From: Gnetum montanum
Taxonomy: Eukaryota; Streptophyta; Gnetopsida; Gnetales; Gnetaceae
Assembly: GCA_015680685.1 (NCBI GenBank)
Contig: MNCI01001992.1
Location: forward strand, 441,343 to 505,342
Direction: 5' to 3'
DNA length: 64,000 nucleotides
Both the position numbers and the translations under genes were made by a program. Positions 32,640-44,099 of the stretch are shown here, in pieces (position 1 is the first letter of the stretch; each line of letters starts with the position of its first letter). The notes under the pieces were generated by a model. That model made no database searches and had not been told where the DNA came from. It saw only the letters and a program-made list of their open reading frames with translations.

Positions 32640-33830
32640 AGTCCACCGCCAACTTCCAAATCTTAACCTTGAAAATATCAACTAGGGAAAGTTGGAAATC
32701 CCTAAGAAATTTAAGTAGGAGCCCCTCGAGATAAAATCATTGCCCACCGGTATGGAATACACATTCCTTAAAAATGAAAAATTAGTAATTATTAACACTA
32801 AGATTTCTCCTCAACAAAAAGAAGAACTGCTAAAGGTAATAAATAAATGGTTGGAAGCCTTCACTTGGTCATATCCCAAATTAACTGGAATAGATCCTAG
32901 GATATGCCAACATAGAATTTACACTGACCCCTCCATGAAGCCTTGAAGACAACCATAGAGACAATTGAACCCTAAGTTGAAGCAAGTAGTTAAGGAAGAA
33001 ATCGAACAGCTTCTCAAGGCTGGGTTCATATACCCCATTGTTGAGAGTGAATGGGATAGTCCTTTAGTTATATATTTCATGCAGAAAAATGGAGGGTGTG
33101 CATAGATTTCAAGCTACTAAATATGGAAATATTCAAAGATCACTTTCCATTTCCATTTGTCGATCAAGTCTTAGACACCATCGCAAGGCATCACTATTAG
33201 AGTTTTCTGGATGGATATAGTGGATATAACTAAATACAAATATCCCTAGAAGACCAAGCCAAGACTACATTCACCAATCCTTAGGGAACATTCACATACA
33301 AACAGATGTCGTTTGGCTTGTGCAATGCCCCTGCAACATTTCAACGACTAGTTCTAAGCATATTCGAACAACAGATAGAGAATGGCATGGAGGTCTTTAT
33401 GGATGACTTCTCCACTTATGGAGAAAACTTTGATCAAGCCTTGGACTGGTTGGAGAAAGTGTTTAAAAGATGTGTAGAATCAAATTTGAGGCTCAACTAG
33501 TAGAAAATCCATTTGATGGTCCAAGAAGGTGTGGTACTAGGGCACAAAATCTCACACATAGGGATAGTGGTAGACCCCGAGAAAATCAAAATTATCCAAG
33601 GAATTACCTATCAACCAAAAATTGTCAAAGATATTTAGTCATTCCTTGGACATACTGCCTACTATAGGATATTTATTGAGAAATTTTCAAAGGTTGCCAA
33701 ACCATTGGTGGAATTAATGAAAAAAGACATACCTTTCGAGTGGACCAGGGAATGCGAATTAGCTTTCCAAACTTTGAAAGAGAAGCTAGTAGAAACACCC
33801 ATTCTACAAGCTCCTAACTAGTCCAAACCA
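32640..33830 (+). pseudogene. Reverse transcriptase of element C
   Basis: Starts near KYTFLKNEKLVIINTKISPQ-type sequence (32,755). RICQHRIYTDP is followed by the LKQVVKEEIEQLLKAGFIYP block, RVCIDFKLLN, KDHFPFPFVDQVLDTIA, FLDGYSGYN and TYKQMSFGLCNAPATFQR. The catalytic EVFMDDFSTYG is at about 33,393, with both active-site Asp present. Then come VLGHKISHIGI and SFLGHTAYYR. Stops sit at 32,944-32,946, in GYN*IQI, in NP*GTF and elsewhere, and a frame change occurs near 33,500. Athila assignment rests on these blocks. Confidence 0.9.
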
Positions 33831-34200
33831 TTCAATATCATGACTGACACATCCAACTATGCTTTAGGAGTTGTACTTACACAATTAGATGACCAGAAGC
33901 ATCCTAATTACATTCACTATGCAAGTAGAAGTATCGCTAGTGCACAACTTAACTACACTACCACAGAGAAAGAATTAATGGTTGTAGTGTTTGCATTAGA
34001 AAAGTTTAGACACTATGTATTGGGATATAAAGTATATATACATATAGATCATAGTGCAATTTGGTTCCTCATGAATAAGCCGATGGTAAGCCCTCGTATC
34101 ATATGATGGCTTGTAATCTTATAAGAGTTCGATTTAACAATGATCAATCGCAAGGGCACCGAGAATGTAGTTGCTAATCATTTATCTCGATTGCGATGGG
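33831..34200 (+). pseudogene. RNase H of element C
   Basis: MTDTSNYALGVVLTQLDDQK, SRSIASAQLNYTTTEKELMV and VVFALEKFRHYVLGYKVYIH, then IDHSAIWFLMNKP. The first Asp (TDTS), the Glu (TEKEL) and the IDH Asp of the active site are all visible. A TGA ends the open stretch at 34,106. The domain continues as EFDLTMINRKGTENVVANHL in frame. Confidence 0.9.
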
Positions 34201-34309
34201 ACAACAAAAAGGATGACTATTCAATTTCTGATCATTTCTCTGATGAATTTCTCTTTATTGGTGTAGTGAATAATCAATCACGCATGGAGACAAACTAATA
34301 CAGTAGCAT

Positions 34310-35620
34310 TCTTACCTATCTCCTTACCCAACAATCATAAGAGTTAAACCTAAGAAGAAACAACAGTTTCTTTATTGAGCCAAGTACTTTATGGAGATCA
34401 ATGCGAAACTTTACAAAGTGTGTATCGATGGCTTGGTTCAATGGTATGTTCTCGATATAGATTAGCTGCAAGTTCTCCAAGATGCTCATGAGGGTCTTTA
34501 TGGGGATCATTACACTGGGAGACAAATGGCCATCAAGATCCTACTTGTATGATATTATTGGCCTACATTATTTTAGGATGCCCATCGTTTCATCCAATCT
34601 TGCGAGCACTGTCAACGTGATGAGGAAATGGCTACTAGAATGGAGGGTCCACAATAATGGATTCAACCATTCGAACCCTTCGATATTTGGGGAATTGATT
34701 TTATGGGGCTGATTACACCAATGTCCAACAGAAAAGCTTATATTATTGTTGCCATTGATTACCTAAAAAAATGGGCTGAAGAAGTTGCTATTAAAGATTT
34801 TACACCATCTACAACTACATGATTTGTTCAACAAAAAATCATAAATAGGTTTGGTGTGCTACATGCACTTATTTCAGACAATGGTACACACTTCACAGGT
34901 GCAACTTTTCAGAAATCAATGCAACACTTAGGGGTTGAGCATAAATTGACTATACCATACCACATCCAAGAGAATAGTCAAGCAGAAGTCACCAATAGAG
35001 AGATTACAAAGATATTGACAAGAACCATTAGCAAGTTTAGGTGAGATTGGAGCACTAAACTGAACGATGCTCTTTGGGCATACTGCTCCACATGGAAAAT
35101 CCCCATAGGCTACTCTCCATATGAGTTAGTGTATGGTAAATTACCAATGCTTCCCATTCAAATTGAGCTTTGTACGCTATCCATGGCATGTGACCTCAAC
35201 CTTTACCTTGATCTAGCATAGAAACAATGGTTAGTAACCCTTACCTTGCTAGATGAAAACCAGTTAGCTACCTTGTCATCTAACAAATTTCACAAGGCCT
35301 TTAATAAACAACATTATGACCTAAGAATTAGGAAAGTTAACTATCATCCAGGAGATAAGGTTCTCTAATAGAATCCCACACATGTGCCAAAATGTACTAA
35401 ATTTCAAACACTGTGGAAAGGACCTTATATTATTTATGTAACTTTTCCTTCAGGGGCCATGACAATATACAAACCTGAGAGGCCACATAAGAAACTTTTG
35501 GTCAAATGCAACAAACCAAACCTTTCTAGGAGCTTAGGACAACCAGCACACATGCTACCTCTCTTGATGGACAACCCTACTCACTATTTTATATCTCCTC
35601 CTTCGAACTTAGTCATGGGG
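34310..35620 (+). pseudogene. Integrase of element C
   Basis: Zinc-binding HHCC region: HEGLYGDHYTGRQ and then CEHCQRDEEMATRMEGPQ (about 34,485-34,650). Catalytic core: [10 protein letters not shown] (first Asp), [29 protein letters not shown] (second Asp), IPYHIQENSQAEVTNREI (Glu). C-terminal region: FHKAFNKQHYDLRIRK, NPTHVPKCTKFQTLWKGPYI and IYKPERPHKKLL. Several stops interrupt it. It ends near PPSNLVMGEMATYANHSR, which overlaps the internal polypurine motif. Confidence 0.9.
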
Positions 35621-35627
35621 GAGATGG
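35610..35627 (+). other. Internal polypurine-like motif at the end of pol, element C
   Basis: TAGTCATGGGGGAGATGG. The tract next to the 3' LTR of the same element (37,562-37,578) is ATTCAGTCATGGGGGTA, so the AGTCATGGGGG core occurs twice in each element. Confidence 0.75.
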
Positions 35628-35639
35628 CCACCTATGCTA

Positions 35640-37560
35640 ACCATTCTAGGACCTCAATTCTTTTTGAATTTTGTTTTACACTTTTTTTGTTTTACACATT
35701 CTTTCAACATTTTTTATTTTTGTTTTACACAATTGCTCATGTTTTTCTATTTCGTTGTTTGCTTGATTTACTTTTATTCATCATCTAATAAGTGCTCATG
35801 ATGGTGGATTGAATTATATCATATTGATTACTAATGTTTGGTTTTTACCTTTGAATTATGATGTTGATATTAAGGTATGGTTTTTTTTGGTAAAATAGGA
35901 AATGAGTCCATGTCGTCCACTTATCCATAGAACTCTATGGTCTCCTTTGGCTTGGAACTATACAATCCCCTTTTTTTTAAGTAAACTTGTTAATGAATTG
36001 GTGGATGGGTATTTTTGAAACCAAGGAAAGACTCAAAGGATGAAAAGGGTGTGACTTCAAGGGGATTCAGTGCATTTGTCTTGGACATTTTCTTGGGTGC
36101 TTGGATGCTTTTTCTTGGGTTTTCTTCCATTCTAACATTGTTCAAAAATCAGGAATCTAAGTGAATAAAAATAAGTCTTTGCATGGTGTGGTTCTCATGC
36201 AAAATTAAGAAAAAAAGAAAAAAAGAAGAAGAAAAATAAGAAAAAAAAACAAAAGTGAGAATTCAAAGCACACCCCTTAGACATAATATAGCAATATGGG
36301 CTACAAGAACTGGTTATGGAATTGGAAAGACATGTTACCCATGCATGAAGGTTCCCTCTAACTAAGGCCCTTTCTGGCTTCCTACTTCTCCATCTTGCTC
36401 TCCTTGGAACGGTGGTGACTATTTGTGGAAGAATTCTTGTTGCTGCAAGAGGATGGATTGGCCAAGTGTATTGATGCGAGGCCACTGAATGTGGTTGGTT
36501 TGAGTCTAGATTTGGGATGATTTCTACTCAATTATCTTAACCATGAAATACATAAGGGGCTTTACACAACCTTGTTCTTGGGATTCCATTCCATTCCCTC
36601 CTCTCCATATTTCTTTCCATTTTCCACCTCATTACTGGTTTTATCATTAGTCCCTTATGAGTTGATGCATTGTTTTTCTTTGGTGAATTCTTGTAGGTAA
36701 TTTTTTAACTCTTGCTTCCAAATGACATTCTTAGAGCCTATGGACTCTTTGGTTTGTGGATTTGTCAGGGCATAAAGGGCATGACCCTGCTTTGGGGAAG
36801 ATCCACCGGCATTTCTTTTTGGTGAAATTATTAACTTCTTTTCCTTAAACCTTTTCTACAATTAATCATTTCTTGTTTCATCCCCATCCATGACATCCAT
36901 TTTATTGGCATTTCGATTGATATTTTTCATCTTTCTTGTTCCTCATGTTTTTCCAACTTATAGCTACTAGAGGTTCGCTCTTAGTCGTGGAGGCTTGGCA
37001 CAAATTTTACAATTTTTTCCATTTTACTAATTGCCTAACCCCTACAGCTTGGGTAGTTTCCAGTGATAAATCTCTGAACTAGTTTCTACCATAACCACAA
37101 CTTAGCCAATGTGCTTCATATTGAGGCAAGGTATCAACTGCATTGTGGATTATCTATCTTTACTCATTTGTGACTATGTTGTATGTGCATATGGAAATCA
37201 TACAAGCAATGGATTGGGCTTGGAGGAAGCACTCAGGATGGATCGGAACTGGAGCATTTACGAAAGGAGTAAGTTTGGTGGCATGGCTATGGATAAACAA
37301 TGGAAGGCACAATCTTGGCATTGGCGACAACACGCTTCATCTTCTTTCTATCTCTTTCTCTTCAAGCTGCTAAATAAGGCTTGGATGTCATTTATGTACA
37401 AGTGTTCACCACAATGGTTATAAACACTAAAGTTGTAATATGCTTATTGATCCGTTCATTGCGCACACTGAGTGTATCATCCCATTCCACCATGAGTTGT
37501 CAGTTAGTCAATAATCCCATACCTTCCCAATATTTTGTAAGGAACTCGAGGACAAGTTTT
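35640..37560 (+). other. Spacer of element C with third-ORF stub
   Basis: Non-coding spacer shared with elements B and D. T-rich TTTTGTTTTACAC repeats lie at 35,670-35,730. A short ORF around 37,191-37,370 (ATGGAAATCATACAAGC...) matches the stub in D, including the ending NLGIGDN and SFS-S. It sits where the 930-codon ORF of A and B starts, so most of that ORF has been deleted. Confidence 0.6.
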
Positions 37561-37561
37561 C

Positions 37562-37606
37562 ATTCAGTCATGGGGGTATGATGAGAGTGGTTACTCTTGT
37601 AGTTAT
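37562..37606 (+). repeat. Polypurine tract and first 28 bp of the 3' LTR of element C
   Basis: ATTCAGTCATGGGGGTA followed at 37,579 by TGATGAGAGTGGTTACTC, the same start as the 5' LTR at 29,200. The sequence then enters the gap. Confidence 0.9.
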
Positions 37607-38603
37607 NNNNNNNNNNNNNNNNNNNNNNNNNNNNNNNNNNNNNNNNNNNNNNNNNNNNNNNNNNNNNNNNNNNNNNNNNNNNNNNNNNNNNNNNNNNNNN
37701 NNNNNNNNNNNNNNNNNNNNNNNNNNNNNNNNNNNNNNNNNNNNNNNNNNNNNNNNNNNNNNNNNNNNNNNNNNNNNNNNNNNNNNNNNNNNNNNNNNNN
37801 NNNNNNNNNNNNNNNNNNNNNNNNNNNNNNNNNNNNNNNNNNNNNNNNNNNNNNNNNNNNNNNNNNNNNNNNNNNNNNNNNNNNNNNNNNNNNNNNNNNN
37901 NNNNNNNNNNNNNNNNNNNNNNNNNNNNNNNNNNNNNNNNNNNNNNNNNNNNNNNNNNNNNNNNNNNNNNNNNNNNNNNNNNNNNNNNNNNNNNNNNNNN
38001 NNNNNNNNNNNNNNNNNNNNNNNNNNNNNNNNNNNNNNNNNNNNNNNNNNNNNNNNNNNNNNNNNNNNNNNNNNNNNNNNNNNNNNNNNNNNNNNNNNNN
38101 NNNNNNNNNNNNNNNNNNNNNNNNNNNNNNNNNNNNNNNNNNNNNNNNNNNNNNNNNNNNNNNNNNNNNNNNNNNNNNNNNNNNNNNNNNNNNNNNNNNN
38201 NNNNNNNNNNNNNNNNNNNNNNNNNNNNNNNNNNNNNNNNNNNNNNNNNNNNNNNNNNNNNNNNNNNNNNNNNNNNNNNNNNNNNNNNNNNNNNNNNNNN
38301 NNNNNNNNNNNNNNNNNNNNNNNNNNNNNNNNNNNNNNNNNNNNNNNNNNNNNNNNNNNNNNNNNNNNNNNNNNNNNNNNNNNNNNNNNNNNNNNNNNNN
38401 NNNNNNNNNNNNNNNNNNNNNNNNNNNNNNNNNNNNNNNNNNNNNNNNNNNNNNNNNNNNNNNNNNNNNNNNNNNNNNNNNNNNNNNNNNNNNNNNNNNN
38501 NNNNNNNNNNNNNNNNNNNNNNNNNNNNNNNNNNNNNNNNNNNNNNNNNNNNNNNNNNNNNNNNNNNNNNNNNNNNNNNNNNNNNNNNNNNNNNNNNNNN
38601 NNN
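37607..38603. other. Assembly gap (997 N)
   Basis: Run of unknown bases. It begins at the point where the 45-bp minisatellite of the LTR would start. A single N also occurs at 24,541. Confidence 0.99.
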
Positions 38604-40608
38604 CTCAAAATTCAAAAGTAAAGACTAGGAACATGTTCTATAGCCTTCAACAATGTTAAGACAATATTGAATTATAAGATAAATAAAAATTGTACATTGA
38701 TTTAAATTGATGTATGAAAAATGCACAAAACTATCATAAACGTGCATGAACTCTTAAATACACATTAAAATATCTTTATATGCACTTAGAAACATGGGAT
38801 AAATATGAGAAAAGACTTTTGAAAACTAAATAAGCTTGGAACAAAATTATTCAAAGAGAGTTAATTGTTGTTACATTATATTAACATGAAAGGGTTGAAA
38901 CCCTTGAACATAAGCATGAAAATTAACTTGAATCTATAAATGGGAAATAAACCCCTTAAATTAAGGATAAAACCACTTCTAAATTCCTCAAATATTTTAC
39001 TAGAAACATAAGGAAACATACATTTAAATTTAGAAATATGAGAGAACATGAAGTTAAAATATGCATGCAAGAAACACATGAGAATGCATGGAATTGTGAG
39101 AAACTATGAAAGAAAAGTTAGCAATAACTTGAGAGAACCCTTGAGAAGGGATTTAATTCTCAAATTGAGATAAAAAGAAAAGTTAAGAGAGCTTTCTCAG
39201 TCACACAATGTTTGCACAACAACACTTAATAATTAAGGAAGGAGGAGCTTTTATCACTTCAACTCAACATGAAAAATCAAGGGAAGTTACAATGGGAGGG
39301 GTGTATTGCTATTTATACCTTCTTTTTTAGGATTTTTCCTCTTAGAGCATGAACCGCACATGAAGGCTCTTGGCCCCTTCTTCTCCTTTTAGCAATTTTC
39401 AAAATCCCTAATCTTATAAGAACCATTTTCTTCAAAAAAAACATACTTATAACACCTATTATAGTAAAGTAAACATACTGACATGAAAAGAAAGACTACC
39501 ACTACTCCCTACTTAACATTAAAGGAAATATGAATGAAGTTAAGAGACATACATTTATACTATTTCTAATAATTTTGAGTCCTCTGAGTGGACTTGAGTT
39601 ATCTCATGGTGCATGCTTCATGCCATCCCAAGTATAGGTCTTAAATCTATATCATTTTAAGGGAGATTATCTAGTATAGGAACATATGTATCTTGTGTTT
39701 TCAATAGGAGGAGAAGGCTTAATAACATCTAGGAGTTGCTTGAGGATAATTTTTGGTTCTTATTCTAAGTTTAGTCATATCATAAGGGTAAGTATGTGGG
39801 AGTGTGACTCATAGTGAGTTATAGGGAGGAACTATGAGTGAGTGAAAATTGTAGCCACATAAAATTTTCTATTTTGGCAATTTTGATGTGTAATTCCTTT
39901 GGCATTATGCATTTTGATTAGCAATGAATCGTAGTAGATCATAACCAAGGTGGATTACAAGGAGGTACTAACTACAACATGTTGTAGTAGGTCATAAAAT
40001 AATTTTTAAAAATAAATCATAATCATGAAGATTTCAATATTTTTAATAAAGAACACCAAAAGCTATAAGCTGGTGTCTAGGCTATGCATTAAATATATTT
40101 TACGATATGTTTTTAAGTTCCTTTAATTCACTTGAGTATCCTCTTAGGTATTATTAGATACCAACACTCAAGTAATAGTAAGGATCCCCATTTTTCTTAA
40201 GTGAGTACAAGAAGAGAGGATTCATAAGCCTCATTCTCTATAAGAACTTGAGTGTTTTTGGTGATTGAGTGAAAGTACTTTATTTATATGTCCTTATCTT
40301 GATCTTATGCCATTGATTGGAAATAGATGTTCTTCTCATTACATAAAGACCTTGGGTTTGTGATTAATTTTCACTCCATTATCTTAAATTTGTAATTCAA
40401 AATGTACTTATGTGAAACTTGTGGGCAAGATGGAATGTGCTTTAAGATCCTTGGGAATCTGTGTTGTCTATTCATACCTCTTTTATTTGATATATATCAC
40501 TTAATTCTTATTTTGATAAATATATTTTTCCATGTTTTTTTCTTTTCTTAAATGCATTATTTAGCTTATATTTTGACATTGAATTAAATATGTATGTATG
40601 AACTGTAG
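38604..40608. other. No gene seen; possible minus-strand LTR promoter
   Basis: AT-rich sequence unlike the Athila LTRs. On the minus strand GGTATAAATAGC (complement of 39,308-39,319) is a good TATA box, followed by AT-rich DNA into the gap. It could be the U3-R of an unrelated LTR, but I cannot find its ends. The sequence stops sharply at about 40,608, where gag of element B begins in mid-protein, so this insertion or a deletion removed the 5' end of B. Confidence 0.35.
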
Positions 40609-41760
40609 GACGAAGCCATGGACAAGTACTATTCCCTTTTGCATAGATGTATTGGCCATGGTTATTCTCAAAGGGAGAAACTTCACCATATCATACATGG
40701 GCTTCAATAAAAAACATAGAGAATTCTTGGGGTCTATGCTCAAGGGAGATTATCAGAATTAAGAGCCCATCAGATCCAAAGGTTGATAGAACAAGTTTCC
40801 AAAGAAGAAGGAGAGCTAAGAAAGAGGGAAAGTGTTGAGGAGTATAATCGGGATCCTTCCATCAAAAAAATGGAAGTTTGGTTTTATGATGATGAGAAGG
40901 AGGTACCACTTGATGAGGTGATGCAAAAAAAAAAAAAAACCTTACCAATTTAGAAATATGTCTTTGAAATTTCTACTATGGTAGATAAAATGTGGGACTC
41001 TTTGGATGAAAAATTTCAAACTGCTCTAAAAATAGTAGAGGAATCTAAAGAGAAAAATAGTGATCGTGACCACAAAAGAAGGAAGGAAGCTGAATGTGTC
41101 CACCAAAGGGGTAAGAGAAAAGCTACTATCATAGAGGAGGTTGTAGAGTCTAAATCAAATGATGATGGTGGATGTGACATCTACCAATACAAACATCCTA
41201 AGGGATGTTGCCCCATTATGTCACACTTGCAAGAATTTTGGGTGTATGCTCTAAATCGTAGATTGGCGAGAAGGAAAGAATGTAGAAGGTTGCCTTATCC
41301 TCAAGGAAACCCAAGGCAATTCCACCAACAACAAGCCTACTATCCTAGTGAAGCTCCACCACAATCATATGAGTAGTATCATCAGTGGTAGCACCTGCAA
41401 TCATGGAGGATGCCATTCCTAAGGTAGTAGTACTCTTATTAATAACTAGATCCATATAGGTACTATGTTCAGCAACCCATTTCTTTATGTGGCTCTTCTA
41501 GCTATGCTTCAATCCAATATCACTACTATGCTCTGGAGTATTATAGAGCTCATTTTCCCTCCCCCAATGAGAAATCCCCATATCCTTATCACCCTCTTCA
41601 TCCTTCTACACATGTCTCTCTACCTTCAACTTAGTTACCAGCTACTCCATCAATGTAGGAAAAACTTTGAGCCCAACTACAACAACATAACACTACTAGA
41701 GCTATTAACTTATAACCAGCTCCTTAGCTGAGTGGTTTAGAACCAAAATCATGAAAAAGA
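40609..41760 (+). pseudogene. Gag C-terminal half of element B
   Basis: DEAMDKYYSLLHRCIGHGYS starts abruptly at 40,609. Then come RLSELRAHQIQRLIEQVSKE, an Asp/Glu-rich linker with a poly-A run (40,926-40,940) that breaks the frame, and an open stretch 40,978-41,376. In the latter the Cys/His motif reads CDIYQYKHPKGCCP: the second Cys has become Tyr. The Pro/Gln-rich tail continues to about 41,760 in mixed frames. Confidence 0.8.
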
Positions 41761-41869
41761 CCATTCTTGTGAACCAATAGTCCTACAAAGCCCTCATAGA
41801 CTCATGTGGCTGATAGCCCTGCTTCTTCCTCATCGTCTCCATCTAACCTTTTAGAGTTCCCTTTGAACC

Positions 41870-42395
41870 AAACACCTCCCAAAGTGCATAATGTCATGTT
41901 AACCCATGCAGTAATTGATTGGATAAAGCCTAGCCACCTTTCTAGGAAAAGATCTGATCTTGGAAGTCCTTTAATCTATTTGTAGATTATTGAGGTGAAG
42001 CCTTGCAAATCTCTTCTAGATTCAAGTTCTATTGTTAATCTAATTTCTCATGAGATATACAAAGCTTAGAATCTACCTTCACCTAAGAAGAGTAACATCC
42101 ATCGTGAGTTAGCAGACTAGTGCTTCACTATTCCCTCGTGACTGGTGGAGGACATTGTGACTACCATCTATGGGTGATCCTATCCTATTAACTTCCTAGT
42201 GATCCATGTTAATAATTGCAAGGGAGACTTCTCAATCATCATGAAAAGGGCTTGGCTATGTACCATTGATGCATAGTTGGGAATTAGAGATCTTTCCTTG
42301 GAAATTTCCAAGGAAAATACATTTAGAAAGATTGAGAAAAAGAGAGTTCGCTGCATTACGTACAATGATAAATGGTGTAACTATTTGTAGAAACT
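41870..42395 (+). pseudogene. Protease of element B
   Basis: VMLTHAVIDWIKPSHLSRK, then CKSLLDSSSIVNLISHEIYK: the active-site DSG has become DSS. This is followed by a longer C-terminal part than in C (YPINFLVIHVNNCKGDFS and IIMKRAWLCTIDA). Several TAG stops. Confidence 0.75.
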
Positions 42396-42540
42396 ATGGT
42401 CCATAAAAGGTGCATCCATCACAGCATGTAGATAGTATGCAGATGAGTCAAAAATTCAAAGGTGCATGTACACAACAATCACAAAATAAAAGGGCATCCA
42501 ATGGCTAATAGCTGATCCTAAAAGTAGCTCAACACTTTGC

Positions 42541-43650
42541 ATGGAACCAACTAAGAGCTTAACATATGCCTATGTTAAATTCATGGATAAATTAGAGCAA
42601 GTTCATCGCCAACTCTTTGATGATAAAGCTAATGACACTTATTGGAGAGAGTTGGAAATCCTTGAAAATTTTAGACAAGAGCCCCTAGATTTGAACACTC
42701 TACTTGCCAATATGAAATATGAATTTTTGAACAATAGCAAGTTAGTGATAATCAATACCAACCTTGCTCCTAAATACAAAGATAAGCTATTAAAAGTGCT
42801 CAACAAATGGCCAATAATCTTTGCTTGGTCATATCTTGTACTCATAGGGACTGATCCTAGGATATGCCAGCATCGCATCTATATTGATCCTTTAGTAAAG
42901 CCAAAGAGATAGTCATAGCAGTGGTTGAACCATAAGTTGAAGCATATTATCAAGGAGGAGATAGAATAATGTCTCAAGGTAGGGTTCATCTATCCCATTG
43001 TAGATAGTGAGTGGGTTAGCACAATTGCGATCATGCTAAAGAAAGGTGGTCAGTGGAGGGTGTGTATTAACCTTTTTCTATAGCTTTCTAAATAGTTATA
43101 GTGGTTATAACAAAATTTGGATTGCACTGGAGGATTAGGCCAAAACTATATTCACAAGTCCCTAGGAGACTTTCTTGTCCTAAGCATTTTTAAATAGCAG
43201 ATTAGTAGTAGGATGGAAATATTCATGAATGACTTCTCCACCTATTGTGCTACATTTGAGCAAGCCCTGGACCACCTTAAGAAAGTGTTAAAAATGTGTG
43301 TGGAGATTAATCTTCTACTTAATTGGAAAAATAGCCATATGATGGCCTATGAGGGCATTATGCTAGGGCATATAATCTCACAAGTAGGGATTGAGGTTGC
43401 TCTAGAAAAAATTAGGGTCTTCCAAGGAATTACCTACCAACTAGAAATCATCAAATATGTCTAGTCATTTCTTGGACACACTAGCTACTATCGGTGATTC
43501 ATAGAGAATTTCTCTAAGATAGCTAAATCATTAGTCAATCTAACAAAGAAAGATGCTTTTTTTGTTTAGACCAACGAATGCAAAAGGGCATTCCAAAGCC
43601 TCAAGTAGAAGCTTGTAGAAACTCCAATTCTAGGAACACTTGATTGGTCT
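42541..43650 (+). pseudogene. Reverse transcriptase of element B, internally deleted
   Basis: Open stretch 42,541-42,912 (YEFLNNSKLVIINTNLAPKY through RICQHRIYIDP). Then LKHIIKEEIE, FIYPIVDSEW and QWRVCIN, after which about 30 residues (the DHFPFPFVDQ block) are missing near 43,070. A second deletion near 43,165 removes the FGLCNAPATFQR block. The catalytic site reads EIFMNDFSTY at about 43,216: the first Asp of the pair is Asn. VLKMCVEINLLLNWKNSHMM and MLGHIISQVGI follow. Confidence 0.85.
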
Positions 43651-44010
43651 AGACTCTTCGATATCATGATAGACACATCAAACTATGCCTTGAAAGCTAT
43701 GCTTACATAGGTGAATGATTAGAAACATCCTTACTACATCCACTACATGACCCTAAGCATTGTGAGTGCATAGCTTAACTACACCACAACTGAGAAAGAG
43801 CTGATGGTGGTGGTGTATGCCTTGGAGAATTTCATGCACTATGTGCTTAAATACAAGATATTCATGCACATAGACCACAATACAATTTTCTTCTTAATGA
43901 ATAAGCCAATGATGAGTCCTAGTGTCATATGGTGGCTTATGATCTTTTAGGAATTCAATCTTACAATGGTAGATTGAAATTGAGAATGATGTTGTTGACC
44001 ACTTGTCTTG
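43651..44010 (+). pseudogene. RNase H of element B
   Basis: FDIMIDTSNYALKAMLT, SAxLNYTTTEKELMVVVYAL and MHIDHNTIFFLMNKPM. TAG stops at 43,708, 43,720 and 43,771 fall where element C has Gln; another TAG at 43,948 faces TAA in C. Confidence 0.85.
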
Positions 44011-44099
44011 GTTACAATGGGACAACAAAGAAGAGGAGAGTTCATATTCTAATTAGTTTCCTGATGAACTCCTCTTTGCTAGTGCAATAACTGAACAAG

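Larger units (their letters stand above)
29200..37606 (+). mobile_element. Athila-lineage element C with gag-pol, third ORF lost; 3' LTR runs into gap
   Basis: Order: truncated 5' LTR (29,200-29,625), gag, protease, RT, RNase H, integrase, long spacer, polypurine tract, 3' LTR start at 37,579. The lineage is read from the pol blocks: FGLCNAPATFQR, EVFMDDFSTYG, VLGHKIS, YTTTEKELMVVVFALEKFR and the integrase SDNGTHF are those of plant Athila elements. A deletion fuses the LTR to gag and removes the primer binding site, so this copy cannot be reverse-transcribed normally. The third ORF is reduced to a stub. The right end is hidden by the assembly gap. Confidence 0.88.

Noticed and set aside
37560-38621. 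Long ORFs on both strands
   Set aside because: They consist of unknown bases in the assembly gap.
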